Part shown: positions 55,707 through 62,793 of the stretch, piece after piece
Layout of the letters: each line of letters begins with the position of its first letter
Numbering within the stretch: the first letter of the stretch is position 1
Assembly (NCBI RefSeq): GCF_014174215.1
Contig: NZ_JABEQL010000011.1
Span: forward strand, 62,001-126,000
DNA: 64,000 bases
DNA from: Gluconacetobacter tumulicola
Lineage (GTDB): Bacteria > Pseudomonadota > Alphaproteobacteria > Acetobacterales > Acetobacteraceae
Direction: 5' to 3'
Position numbers and translations under genes: made by a program
Notes under the pieces: generated by a model
Database searches by the model: none
Told to the model about the DNA's origin: nothing
Seen by the model: only the letters and a program-made list of their open reading frames with translations

Positions 55707-58090
55707 CGCTGTTGCTCCGGTCGAAGGGTCAGGCGCCGGACGGCGGCGGCGTCGACTCTGTGCGGGCTGAAGGCCAGTGTCTGCATCGCGCCCCGCAGCC
55801 AGACGGGCAGGAAATCGGCGTAATGCGGCGAATGCGGGTCGGCCGACTGGCCGGGGAAATTGAGGAACAGGGACCGGTCCCAATCCCCGACATCGCACAC
55901 CATCAGATAGCTTGCCCCGCCGGTCGCGGCATAGGCGTGTGCCCCGCCCGCCATCGGGCTGTACCAGCGGGCCATGACGGTGTACGGGTCGCCGCCGCTT
56001 TCGGCGGCCGGGCCGCCGATGGCGGGAAAGGCCGCTGCCACGGCCGGGACGCTGGCCAGCGGATGGCGCAGGGTGATGGTGTGCAGCGCGCCCCATCGCC
56101 AGGCGGCCGGCAGGGGACCCAGCCGCTCGCGCAGTTCGGCCACCGCCGCGCCGAACGTCTCGGCCAGCATCCTGTCCCGTGCCTGCACCGGGTCTGCCCC
56201 GAAGCGGGAATCGGGTGACTGGAACAGGGCAAGCTGCACCGTGGCGCCGACCGGGCCGGGCAGCAGGTCGTGCAGGGACGGAGGGATGATCAAGGCGTGC
56301 AGCGCGCGTTCCAGCCGCGTCCACCAGACTTCGTACAGCGCCGCCGCCGCGCTGCCGGCGTCGATGCGGCCGTTCCATGCGCGCAGCAGCGCGGCCTCGG
56401 CGGCCAAGGCGGGCGGCATGTCGGGCAGCAGCCGCACCATCTGCAATGCCAGCACCGACAGCGTGTCATGTTGCAGCGCCACGCTGTCCGCCAGGGTCGC
56501 ATGTGGGGTTGCGTCCAGCATCTGGGCCACGCGCTCGTGGCGGAACCGGTCGCGCCATTCGAAGCTGACCCGCCGTTCCTCCGCCGGGTAATCGGGGGGC
56601 AGGTTCATCTCGTTCGAGGTGCCGAACCAGCCCAGCGCGGGGTTGAAGCTGCTGGGCAGTGCCTCCAGCGGTTGCAGTCCCTGCCAGTCGTATCGCCCGT
56701 CGCCCGGCGCGGGCATCAGCCCGTCATGGCCGTCGGCGCGATGGGGCAGGCCGCCGGCGGCCTGCCAGCCGATATTTCCGTCGATATCGGCATAGGTGAA
56801 GTTGGTGGGGCTGGTATGGACCCGCAGCGCCTCGCGGAAGCTCGCCCAGTCATGGGCGAGGTTGATCCCGATATTGGCCAGCAGGCCGTTTGCGCCGGGC
56901 GCCAGCCAGGTGGCCGAAACCGCCGTCGCGCGATGGTGTGCCGCGTCCCGCGCCACCACCGGGCCCTGCACGGAATAGAACAGGCTCACCACCCGATCGG
57001 CCTCGCCGCGCACCGCGATCCGCGTCTCGACCTGTTCCATCCGCTTCCAGCCACCCTTGTGGGCGTAGCGCAGCGGGTCGTCCGGATCGGTGCGCAGGAT
57101 GAACAGATCTTCCTGGTCGATATGGAAGTTGGTGCGCCCGAAGGCGATCCGTGCATTGTGACCCTGCATGACGCCCGGCATGCCCGCCGAGCCGCCGCCG
57201 ATCACGTCCAGCCCCGGCGCCGTGAGATGCACGACATGGCGCGGGCCCGGCGCGCCGAACTCCAGATGCGGATCGTTCGCCAGGATCGGCCGCCCGGTCG
57301 CGGTGCGGGTGGGGGCGATGACCCAGGCATTGCTGCCCTCGTTCCGCCGCCTTGTCTCGTCATCGGCCGCCGCGTGCAGGCCGTGCAGCGGCAATGGCGC
57401 CTGCAACAGGCCGAACAGCCCGAGATCGGCCTCGGTCACCGCCGCCACATCCAGCCCGTCCGGCACATGCAGCGCATGGGCGGGTTCCAGCGGCGTCAGG
57501 ATCGTGTCGTAGGCCAGCGCGCCCCGTGCCGCCAGGCGGGCCCGGCGGATCTCGGCGCGGGTATTGCCCGTCACTTCGGCGCGCACGCGGATCAGGTCCA
57601 GCACATCCCATTTCAGCGGCGTACAGGCGAAGATCGCGAATTCCGGCGGGAGCAGCGACGGCGTGGCCGCCACCTCGGCGATCCGCGCGTTGATCCCGGC
57701 GACATAGGCGCGGGCGCAGTCCTGTACCAGCGGTGGGAAGGCGGCCAGTTCCCGGTCGGCATCGCCCCGGAACAGCACGAGCCGGTTGGCGGTGTCGGAG
57801 GGCACGAACGCCGCGCCGAAAATTTCGGCCAGCCGGCCCAGCGACCGGCGGTGACCGAAATCCAGTTCCCACAGCCGGTCCCGCGCCGCCAGATATCCGT
57901 CGGCGAAGAAGGCATCCGGAATGGTCCGGGCCCGTACATGCGGCACGCCCCAGCGATCTTCCAGAATCTCGACCGGCCCATCGAGCCCGGCGAGGCCCGC
58001 CGGCAAGGGGGTGGCCCCGGCACCGCGCATCGGAAGGGACAGGGTCGCGGCGACGCCGCCAAGAAGAACCGCGCGACGGGTCGCCTGCAT
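55703..58090 (-). CDS. Penicillin acylase family N-terminal-nucleophile hydrolase, Tat-exported
   Basis: A 795-residue precursor of an Ntn amidohydrolase that cleaves amides such as N-acyl amino acids, acyl-homoserine lactones or beta-lactams. The N terminus MQATRRAVLLGG is a twin-arginine signal. The alpha chain has WGVPHVRA and RDRLWELDF. The autoprocessing site is EG-SNAW with new N-terminal nucleophile Ser253. The beta chain has LANDPHLEFGAPG, TFTYADIDGNIGW-like TNFTYADIDGNIGWQ and FGTSNEMNLPPDYP. Substrate cannot be fixed. The neighbourhood (D-amino acid dehydrogenase, serine hydrolase, S9 peptidase) suggests acylated or D-residue-containing peptides. Confidence 0.9.
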   Translation of the reverse strand: MQATRRAVLLGGVAATLSLPMRGAGATPLPAGLAGLDGPVEILEDRWGVPHVRARTIPDAFFADGYLAARDRLWELDFGHRRSLGRLAEIFGAAFVPSDTANRLVLFRGDADRELAAFPPLVQDCARAYVAGINARIAEVAATPSLLPPEFAIFACTPLKWDVLDLIRVRAEVTGNTRAEIRRARLAARGALAYDTILTPLEPAHALHVPDGLDVAAVTEADLGLFGLLQAPLPLHGLHAAADDETRRRNEGSNAWVIAPTRTATGRPILANDPHLEFGAPGPRHVVHLTAPGLDVIGGGSAGMPGVMQGHNARIAFGRTNFHIDQEDLFILRTDPDDPLRYAHKGGWKRMEQVETRIAVRGEADRVVSLFYSVQGPVVARDAAHHRATAVSATWLAPGANGLLANIGINLAHDWASFREALRVHTSPTNFTYADIDGNIGWQAAGGLPHRADGHDGLMPAPGDGRYDWQGLQPLEALPSSFNPALGWFGTSNEMNLPPDYPAEERRVSFEWRDRFRHERVAQMLDATPHATLADSVALQHDTLSVLALQMVRLLPDMPPALAAEAALLRAWNGRIDAGSAAAALYEVWWTRLERALHALIIPPSLHDLLPGPVGATVQLALFQSPDSRFGADPVQARDRMLAETFGAAVAELRERLGPLPAAWRWGALHTITLRHPLASVPAVAAAFPAIGGPAAESGGDPYTVMARWYSPMAGGAHAYAATGGASYLMVCDVGDWDRSLFLNFPGQSADPHSPHYADFLPVWLRGAMQTLAFSPHRVDAAAVRRLTLRPEQQR

Positions 58091-58106
58091 CAAGACCTCT
58101 CCTTCC

Positions 58107-59327
58107 TTACCCGATGGCCCGGGCATCGGCCCCGGCCACGATCTGTTTCAGCCGCAGCGCCGAGCCGACCGACAATGTGAAGCCGAGGGCACCATGCCCG
58201 ACATTGAGCAGCAGATTGGCATACCGGGTGCGCCCGATGACCGGAACACCGGTTGGCGTGGCGGGGCGCAGCCCGGCCCAGGGGGCGTCCTCGCCGTCTC
58301 CGAAGGCGCCCGGCAGCGTCTCCGCCACCAATGCGCGCAGTTCGGCCAGGCGCCGGGGGGCTGGCACGGTATCTTCCGCCCCGATATCGACCATCGCGGC
58401 CACCCGCAGCCGGTCGCCCAGCCCGGCATAGACCACGCGATTGTCGTAATCCGTCACGCTGACCGAAGGCAGGATGCCGGGTTGCGGCCGCGTGGTGAGG
58501 CTGTAGCCCTTCAGGCCGTAAAGCGGCAGGTCGATCCCCAGCGGACGTGCCAGCGCGCGGGAGGCGATGCCTGCCGCGAGGATGACGAGATCGGTCTCGA
58601 ACGGCCTGCCATCGACAGCGAGGGCGCAGCGGTCGCCCGGGCCGGGACGGAGTTCGGCCTGCCCGCGCACCAGGCGGAAATCCGGCTCCGCCGCCAGTGC
58701 CTTGTGCAGCGCCGTGCAGAACAGGAAACAGTCTCCGACCTCGTCCTCTGGCGAGAAGATCCCGCCCGCGAGGCGCGATTGCAGGCTGGCGAATGCGGGT
58801 TCGATCGCCGTGCATTCGGCGGGCGACAGCGTGCGTTGCCGCTCCGGGTCGGTGACGGCATGCGCCGCTTTGCGGAATTTGGAAGGATTGCGATACAGAA
58901 CCAGCTTTCCGGGACGGCGCCACAGGAAATCGTCCAGTCCGGCAGCGCGCCATGCCTGGAGTGCCGCCTGCCCGCTCAAGGCAAGATCGAGCAGGATGGC
59001 GGCATTCTTGCGATTCGTGCGCCGGTTGCAGGCGCCCAGAAAGCCGAGCAGCCAGCGCCATTGATGCGGATCGGCCCGCAGCCGCAGCGAAATCGGCGCG
59101 TGCGGGCGCAACAGCCAGCCCAGGGCGTCGCGCGCGACGCCGGCATCGGCCAGCGGGCTGACATAATGGTAGCTGAGCTGCCCGCCATTCGCGAAACTGG
59201 CTTCCCGCCCGATATCCTCGCGGCGTTCGATCAGCGTGACGCCGTGCCCCTCCCGGACCAGGGCATAGGCGGCGGCGAGACCGATGACGCCCCCGCCGAT
59301 GATGGTGATGCTCCGTCTGCCGGCCAT
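58107..59327 (-). CDS. dadA: D-amino acid dehydrogenase small subunit (FAD)
   Basis: Membrane-associated flavoprotein oxidising D-amino acids to 2-oxo acids and passing electrons to the respiratory chain. The 406-residue product has the FAD motif IIGGGVIGLAAAYALVREGH, ERREDIGREASFANGGQLSYHYVSPLAD (DadA signature), CFLFCTALHKAL and the C-terminal PWAGLRPATPTGVPVIGRT and LNVGHGALGFTLSVGSA. The ATG at 59327 gives the family start. It is 16 bases before the penicillin acylase gene, so dadA-acylase-S9 peptidase form one operon, with a LysR-type operator 84 bases upstream. Confidence 0.93.
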   Translation of the reverse strand: MAGRRSITIIGGGVIGLAAAYALVREGHGVTLIERREDIGREASFANGGQLSYHYVSPLADAGVARDALGWLLRPHAPISLRLRADPHQWRWLLGFLGACNRRTNRKNAAILLDLALSGQAALQAWRAAGLDDFLWRRPGKLVLYRNPSKFRKAAHAVTDPERQRTLSPAECTAIEPAFASLQSRLAGGIFSPEDEVGDCFLFCTALHKALAAEPDFRLVRGQAELRPGPGDRCALAVDGRPFETDLVILAAGIASRALARPLGIDLPLYGLKGYSLTTRPQPGILPSVSVTDYDNRVVYAGLGDRLRVAAMVDIGAEDTVPAPRRLAELRALVAETLPGAFGDGEDAPWAGLRPATPTGVPVIGRTRYANLLLNVGHGALGFTLSVGSALRLKQIVAGADARAIG

Positions 59328-59410
59328 GGGGTTCCCGCGTCTCGATAGGCAATGAAGCAAGCCTAGAAGTGGGGGACCGTTCCAGCCAATGCAAAGAGGC
59401 CATCCTTTCA

Positions 59411-59423
59411 TAACCTGCGGTTA
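59411..59423. promoter_or_regulatory. LysR-type operator upstream of dadA
   Basis: TAACCTGCGGTTA is a T-N11-A dyad, 11/13 identical to TAACCTGGGGTAA at 61293 in front of the serine hydrolase gene. Position -84 from the dadA start fits an activator site. Confidence 0.55.
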
Positions 59424-59470
59424 AGGTTTTGTTCTTGTATCATAATGAAATGGTGGGTGGCGGGGCGGTG

Positions 59471-59595
59471 GTTCTGTTCTTTTTTGAAAAAAAGAACCAA
59501 AAAACTTTTGATTCGTTCGGGAGCCTTGTGTTGGGGCGTGTGATGTCCCTGAATGGGCTAACGTCCTTTTGCTTCTTTTTCTTCGGAAAAAGAAG
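59471..59595 (+). repeat. Composite hairpin repeat, copy 6 (A-core-B)
   Basis: 125 bp between dadA and the serine hydrolase gene (tandem on the minus strand). Arm A GTTCTTTTTTGAAAAAAAGA, core CGTTCGGGAGCCTTGTG ... CCCTGAATG, arm B CTTCTTTTTCTTCGGAAAAA. Arm B lies inside the 3' end of the serine hydrolase reading frame. Confidence 0.9.
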
Positions 59596-61177
59596 AACTC
59601 ACCTTCTTCGGATGCAGGTCCTGCGCATCGAAGCTGAAATCGGACCCGATCAGGCGCATGCTCATCCCGACCACCTTGCCCGAGACATCGCGTTCGAACT
59701 GCACATAGGCATCGTCGGAGCCGTCCTGCCCGCGATCGTCCCACCGGACCACGAACAGATCGTGCGGCAGGGCCGAGAGTGTTCCACTCAGGCCGTCGGC
59801 GTGGCTGAAGGCCATCCGCAGGTCCGGCCCCCGCCGGCTTATGGTGATCGGGCCGCGCCAATCGTCGCGATAGGTGCCGACATAATCCTGCTGCGCGCTT
59901 TCGGACAGTGTGATGAAGGGACGCGCGGGGGAGCCGGGGCCGGTGCTGGTGGCTGCCTTTGCCTCTGCCGCGTGTTCGGCGTTCTCGGCATCGCGCCAGT
60001 GGGCGATCCAGTCCGCGCTGGTGCCGGTCGCGGCATAGGCGCTCAGCGTGGTTGCGATGGAATAGGTCGCGTTGTGGTCGTCATGATTGGTCAGGATGAC
60101 GATGCCGGTCTTCAGCTCCGGCAGGAAGGTCATGTAGCTGACCATCCCGTCGATGGTCCCGGTATGCCAGACGCGCTTGTAGCCGAAGAAATCCTCCATG
60201 AACCAGCCATAGCCATAGGCGCGGAAATGGGTCCTGGTCGCCTCCGCCGTATCGGGCAGGGGCAGCAGCGCGTGCGGTGCCCATAGCGCGTCGCGGCTGG
60301 CCTGGCTGAAGACCTGTCTGCCGTCCGGCGTGCGGCCGCCATCGAGATAGGTCTGGGCCCAGCGGGCCATGCCGTCCACGCTGCACCAGATGCCGCCGGC
60401 GGGGGCCACGCCGGGCAGCAGGCGCGATGCCTTGTCGGGCAGGAGGCCGCTTTCGCCCTCGCCGGTGGCCACGTTCGTCTGGCCCTTGACGGGCGGCGTG
60501 CTCTGGCAGGCGGGGAGGCCCGCCGCGTCGATCAGGCGCTTCTGGACCACATCTTCCCAGCTTTGCCCCGTCAGCCGTTCGACCAGCGCGCCGGCCACGA
60601 CATAGAGCAGGTTGTTATAGGCGTACTGGGTGCGGAAGGGCGCCGTGAAGGGCATGAAGGGCAGGCCGGCGAGGATTTCCGGCCGCGTCAGCGTGCTGTG
60701 CGAGAACAGCATCAGGTCGCCGGCGCCCAGACCCATGCCGCTATGATGGGTCAGCAGGTCCGACACGCGGAAATCCCGGGTGATCGACGGGTCGGCGACG
60801 CGAAAATCCGGCATATGGTCGATGACGCGGTCATCCCAGCCCAGCTTGCCCTGATCGACCAGAAGCGCCAGCGCCGTCGCGGTGAATTCCTTGGTGTTGG
60901 AGCCGATGGCGAACAGGGTGCGTCCGTCGACCGGCGCGCTGCCCTTGTCCTCTGCCCGGCGTCCATAGCCGTGGCTGAACACGATCTGGCCGTCATGCAC
61001 CACCGCCACCGCGATGCCGGGCACGTTGAAGGCCTGCCGGGCGCGTTCGACCGTCGTGTCGATGGCCTGCTCCGTCAGCCCCGGCGGCAACGATGCCGCG
61101 CGGGTGGCGTACGGCGCGGACAGAAGAGCGACCGCCGAGGCGGCCATCATGCATGAATGTCGGAAGCGCTGGATCAT
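59558..61177 (-). CDS. Exported serine hydrolase, beta-lactamase/D-aminopeptidase family
   Basis: A 539-residue class C beta-lactamase-like (S12) hydrolase with a signal peptide (MMAASAVALLSAPYATRA). Catalytic motifs: Ser93-x-x-Lys96 in FAIGSNTKEFT, Tyr187-x-Asn189 in YAYNNLLY and the third motif HTG in VWHTGTIDG. A C-terminal DUF3471-like beta domain (QQDYVGTYRDDWRGPITISR) follows. S12 members include D-aminopeptidases, D,D-peptidases and esterases, and D-peptide hydrolysis fits the neighbours. The last ~12 residues and the stop codon (tail SSFSEEKEAKGR) come from repeat copy 6. Confidence 0.9.
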   Translation of the reverse strand: MIQRFRHSCMMAASAVALLSAPYATRAASLPPGLTEQAIDTTVERARQAFNVPGIAVAVVHDGQIVFSHGYGRRAEDKGSAPVDGRTLFAIGSNTKEFTATALALLVDQGKLGWDDRVIDHMPDFRVADPSITRDFRVSDLLTHHSGMGLGAGDLMLFSHSTLTRPEILAGLPFMPFTAPFRTQYAYNNLLYVVAGALVERLTGQSWEDVVQKRLIDAAGLPACQSTPPVKGQTNVATGEGESGLLPDKASRLLPGVAPAGGIWCSVDGMARWAQTYLDGGRTPDGRQVFSQASRDALWAPHALLPLPDTAEATRTHFRAYGYGWFMEDFFGYKRVWHTGTIDGMVSYMTFLPELKTGIVILTNHDDHNATYSIATTLSAYAATGTSADWIAHWRDAENAEHAAEAKAATSTGPGSPARPFITLSESAQQDYVGTYRDDWRGPITISRRGPDLRMAFSHADGLSGTLSALPHDLFVVRWDDRGQDGSDDAYVQFERDVSGKVVGMSMRLIGSDFSFDAQDLHPKKVSSSFSEEKEAKGR

Positions 61178-61292
61178 CGATGGTCCTGAATGCGAAATTC
61201 CGGCCCCGGATGATGGACGGGCCGCGAGGAAAACTGTTCCATTAAGAGCACGAAACGTTCGGCCCGTCCCCTCCCCAGATGCAGGTCTCCCT

Positions 61293-61305
61293 TAACCTGG
61301 GGTAA
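61293..61305. promoter_or_regulatory. LysR-type operator upstream of the serine hydrolase gene
   Basis: TAACCTGGGGTAA, a T-N11-A motif matching the site at 59411 in 11 of 13 positions. It lies 116 bases before the hydrolase start, directly after the lysR stop codon. Confidence 0.5.
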
Positions 61306-61318
61306 TCGTCCCGACGCG

Positions 61319-62209
61319 TCATGCCGCCAGGGTGGCCAGGTCGATTTCCAGTTCGCTCCGCAACAAGGCAAGAATACTCTGCGAGATGTGCGACAGCGCG
61401 TGGTCGGCACGGAAGAGGACGGTGCAGGTCACGCTCAGCGGCGGAGAGAGCGGGCGCGGCCGGGGCAGGCCCGGGTGATGCAGCGCGGTCAGGGCGTCCA
61501 CGATGGCGCAGCCCCCGCCGAGGCGCACGAGTTCGGCCGCCATGAAATGGGTGCGTACCCGCACCGGCGCCGCGGCCGGAATCCCCGCCTCGTCCAGCGC
61601 CATGTCGAGCAGGCGGGCCGTGGGATCGTTCTCGCTCAGGCCGATATAGCGCGCCGGATCGATCGCGGCGAGGCTGACGGGACCCTCCCCGCCCTGGCCG
61701 TCGATCATCAGCAGCGGAATATCGGCGATATGCAGTGCGGTCAGCCCGTCGCGCGTGTAATCGCCGAACACGATCCCGAGGTCGAGATCATGGTTGAGGA
61801 TACGCGACACGATTTCGGTGCCGTGCAGCGCGTCGATCGTCAGTTCCATGCCCGGGTGGTCGGTGCGGTAGCGTTGCACCACGCGCGGCACCAGGCTCAG
61901 CCCCAGGCTCGGCACGCAGCCGATGCTGATCGAATGCCCGTCGCGCGCATAGCGCAGATTGTGGGTCAGGCGTTTGAGGTCCGACAGTTTTTCGAAAATG
62001 GCATTCACATGCGGCAGCATGATCCGCGCCTCGCGCGTCGGCACCAGCCGGCCGCCTGCCCGCTCGAACAGCGCGAACCCCAGCGATTGTTCGGCGTAGC
62101 GCAGCACCTTGCTCGCGGCCGGCTGCGAGACATGCAGAACCTCGGCGGCACGCCGTAGCGAGCCCGTCGTCATGATCGCGTAGAAGACTTCGATCTGGCG
62201 CAGGCGCAT
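61319..62209 (-). CDS. LysR-type transcriptional regulator
   Basis: A 296-residue LTTR. The N-terminal winged helix is MRLRQIEVFYAIMTTGSLRR with recognition region SQPAASKVLRYAEQSLGFALFERAGG. A periplasmic-binding-protein-like effector domain follows (ISIGCVPSLGLSLVPRVVQRY ... HGTEIVSRILNHDLDLGIVFGD). The specific effector is unknown; a D-amino acid or opine-like ligand would fit. The sequence is near the OccR/NocR group by its MRLRQIEVFYAIM start. Placed between the cytochrome c and serine hydrolase genes, and probably controls the cluster through the TAACCTG dyads. Confidence 0.93.
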   Translation of the reverse strand: MRLRQIEVFYAIMTTGSLRRAAEVLHVSQPAASKVLRYAEQSLGFALFERAGGRLVPTREARIMLPHVNAIFEKLSDLKRLTHNLRYARDGHSISIGCVPSLGLSLVPRVVQRYRTDHPGMELTIDALHGTEIVSRILNHDLDLGIVFGDYTRDGLTALHIADIPLLMIDGQGGEGPVSLAAIDPARYIGLSENDPTARLLDMALDEAGIPAAAPVRVRTHFMAAELVRLGGGCAIVDALTALHHPGLPRPRPLSPPLSVTCTVLFRADHALSHISQSILALLRSELEIDLATLAA

Positions 62210-62234
62210 GGCGGTCTGGACTCCCTTGGGTGGG

Positions 62235-62360
62235 TTTCTGTTCTTTTTTGGAAAAAAGAACCAAAAAACTTCTGATTCGTTCAGGAGCCTTGTGCTGGGG
62301 ACACACCACGGCCCTGAACGGATGAAAGTCTTTTTGCTTCTTTTTCTTCAGAAAAAGAAG
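62235..62360 (+). repeat. Composite hairpin repeat, copy 7 (A-core-B)
   Basis: 126 bp between the cytochrome c stop and the lysR start (tandem on the minus strand). Arm A GTTCTTTTTTGGAAAAAAGA, core CGTTCAGGAGCCTTGTGCTG ... CCCTGAACG, arm B CTTCTTTTTCTTCAGAAAAA. It occupies nearly the whole intergenic gap and leaves 25 bases before lysR for a promoter. Confidence 0.9.
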
Positions 62361-62378
62361 AGAATATAAAACCCGGCT

Positions 62379-62789
62379 TTACGATGGACAGGCCAACGCC
62401 TTCCGCACCCCGACGCGCACGGTCTTGCCCTGCGGGAGGTTGTTCGCCTCCAGCAGGAACGCGACGATCGCCCGTGTATCGTCCGGCGACAATGTGCCCG
62501 GTGCCATCAGCGGCATGGCCCGATGGACATAGGCCTCAAGCGCCGAAACCGGTGCACCCGCCCAATTGGCGACAAAGCGGCCGGTCAGTGCCGGGGTTTG
62601 GAAATTCCCGTCCAGATGTGCGCCATGGCACATCGCGCAGGCTGCGCGATAGAGGTCCGCGCCGTGCGCCAGTTCGGTGCAGGCCGTGCTGGCGGCAGGC
62701 GGCCGTGCCGGGGCCGGTCCGGGCAGAAGGGCGAGGCCGAGCGCGCATGTGGCGATGCCGCGGGCTATCATGTCTTTGGTTCGCATCAT
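62379..62789 (-). CDS. Periplasmic c-type cytochrome
   Basis: A 136-residue mono-heme class I cytochrome. The signal peptide (GIATCALGLALLPGPAPA) precedes the heme site C51-A-M-C54-H55. MPLMAPGTLSPDDTRAIVAFLL carries the likely axial methionine and the C-terminal helix. It starts 4 bases after the stop of the flavoprotein gene, so it is probably the electron acceptor for that enzyme. This is the usual pairing of dehydrogenase and cytochrome c in acetic acid bacteria. Confidence 0.9.
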   Translation of the reverse strand: MMRTKDMIARGIATCALGLALLPGPAPARPPAASTACTELAHGADLYRAACAMCHGAHLDGNFQTPALTGRFVANWAGAPVSALEAYVHRAMPLMAPGTLSPDDTRAIVAFLLEANNLPQGKTVRVGVRKALACPS

Positions 62790-62793
62790 CAGG

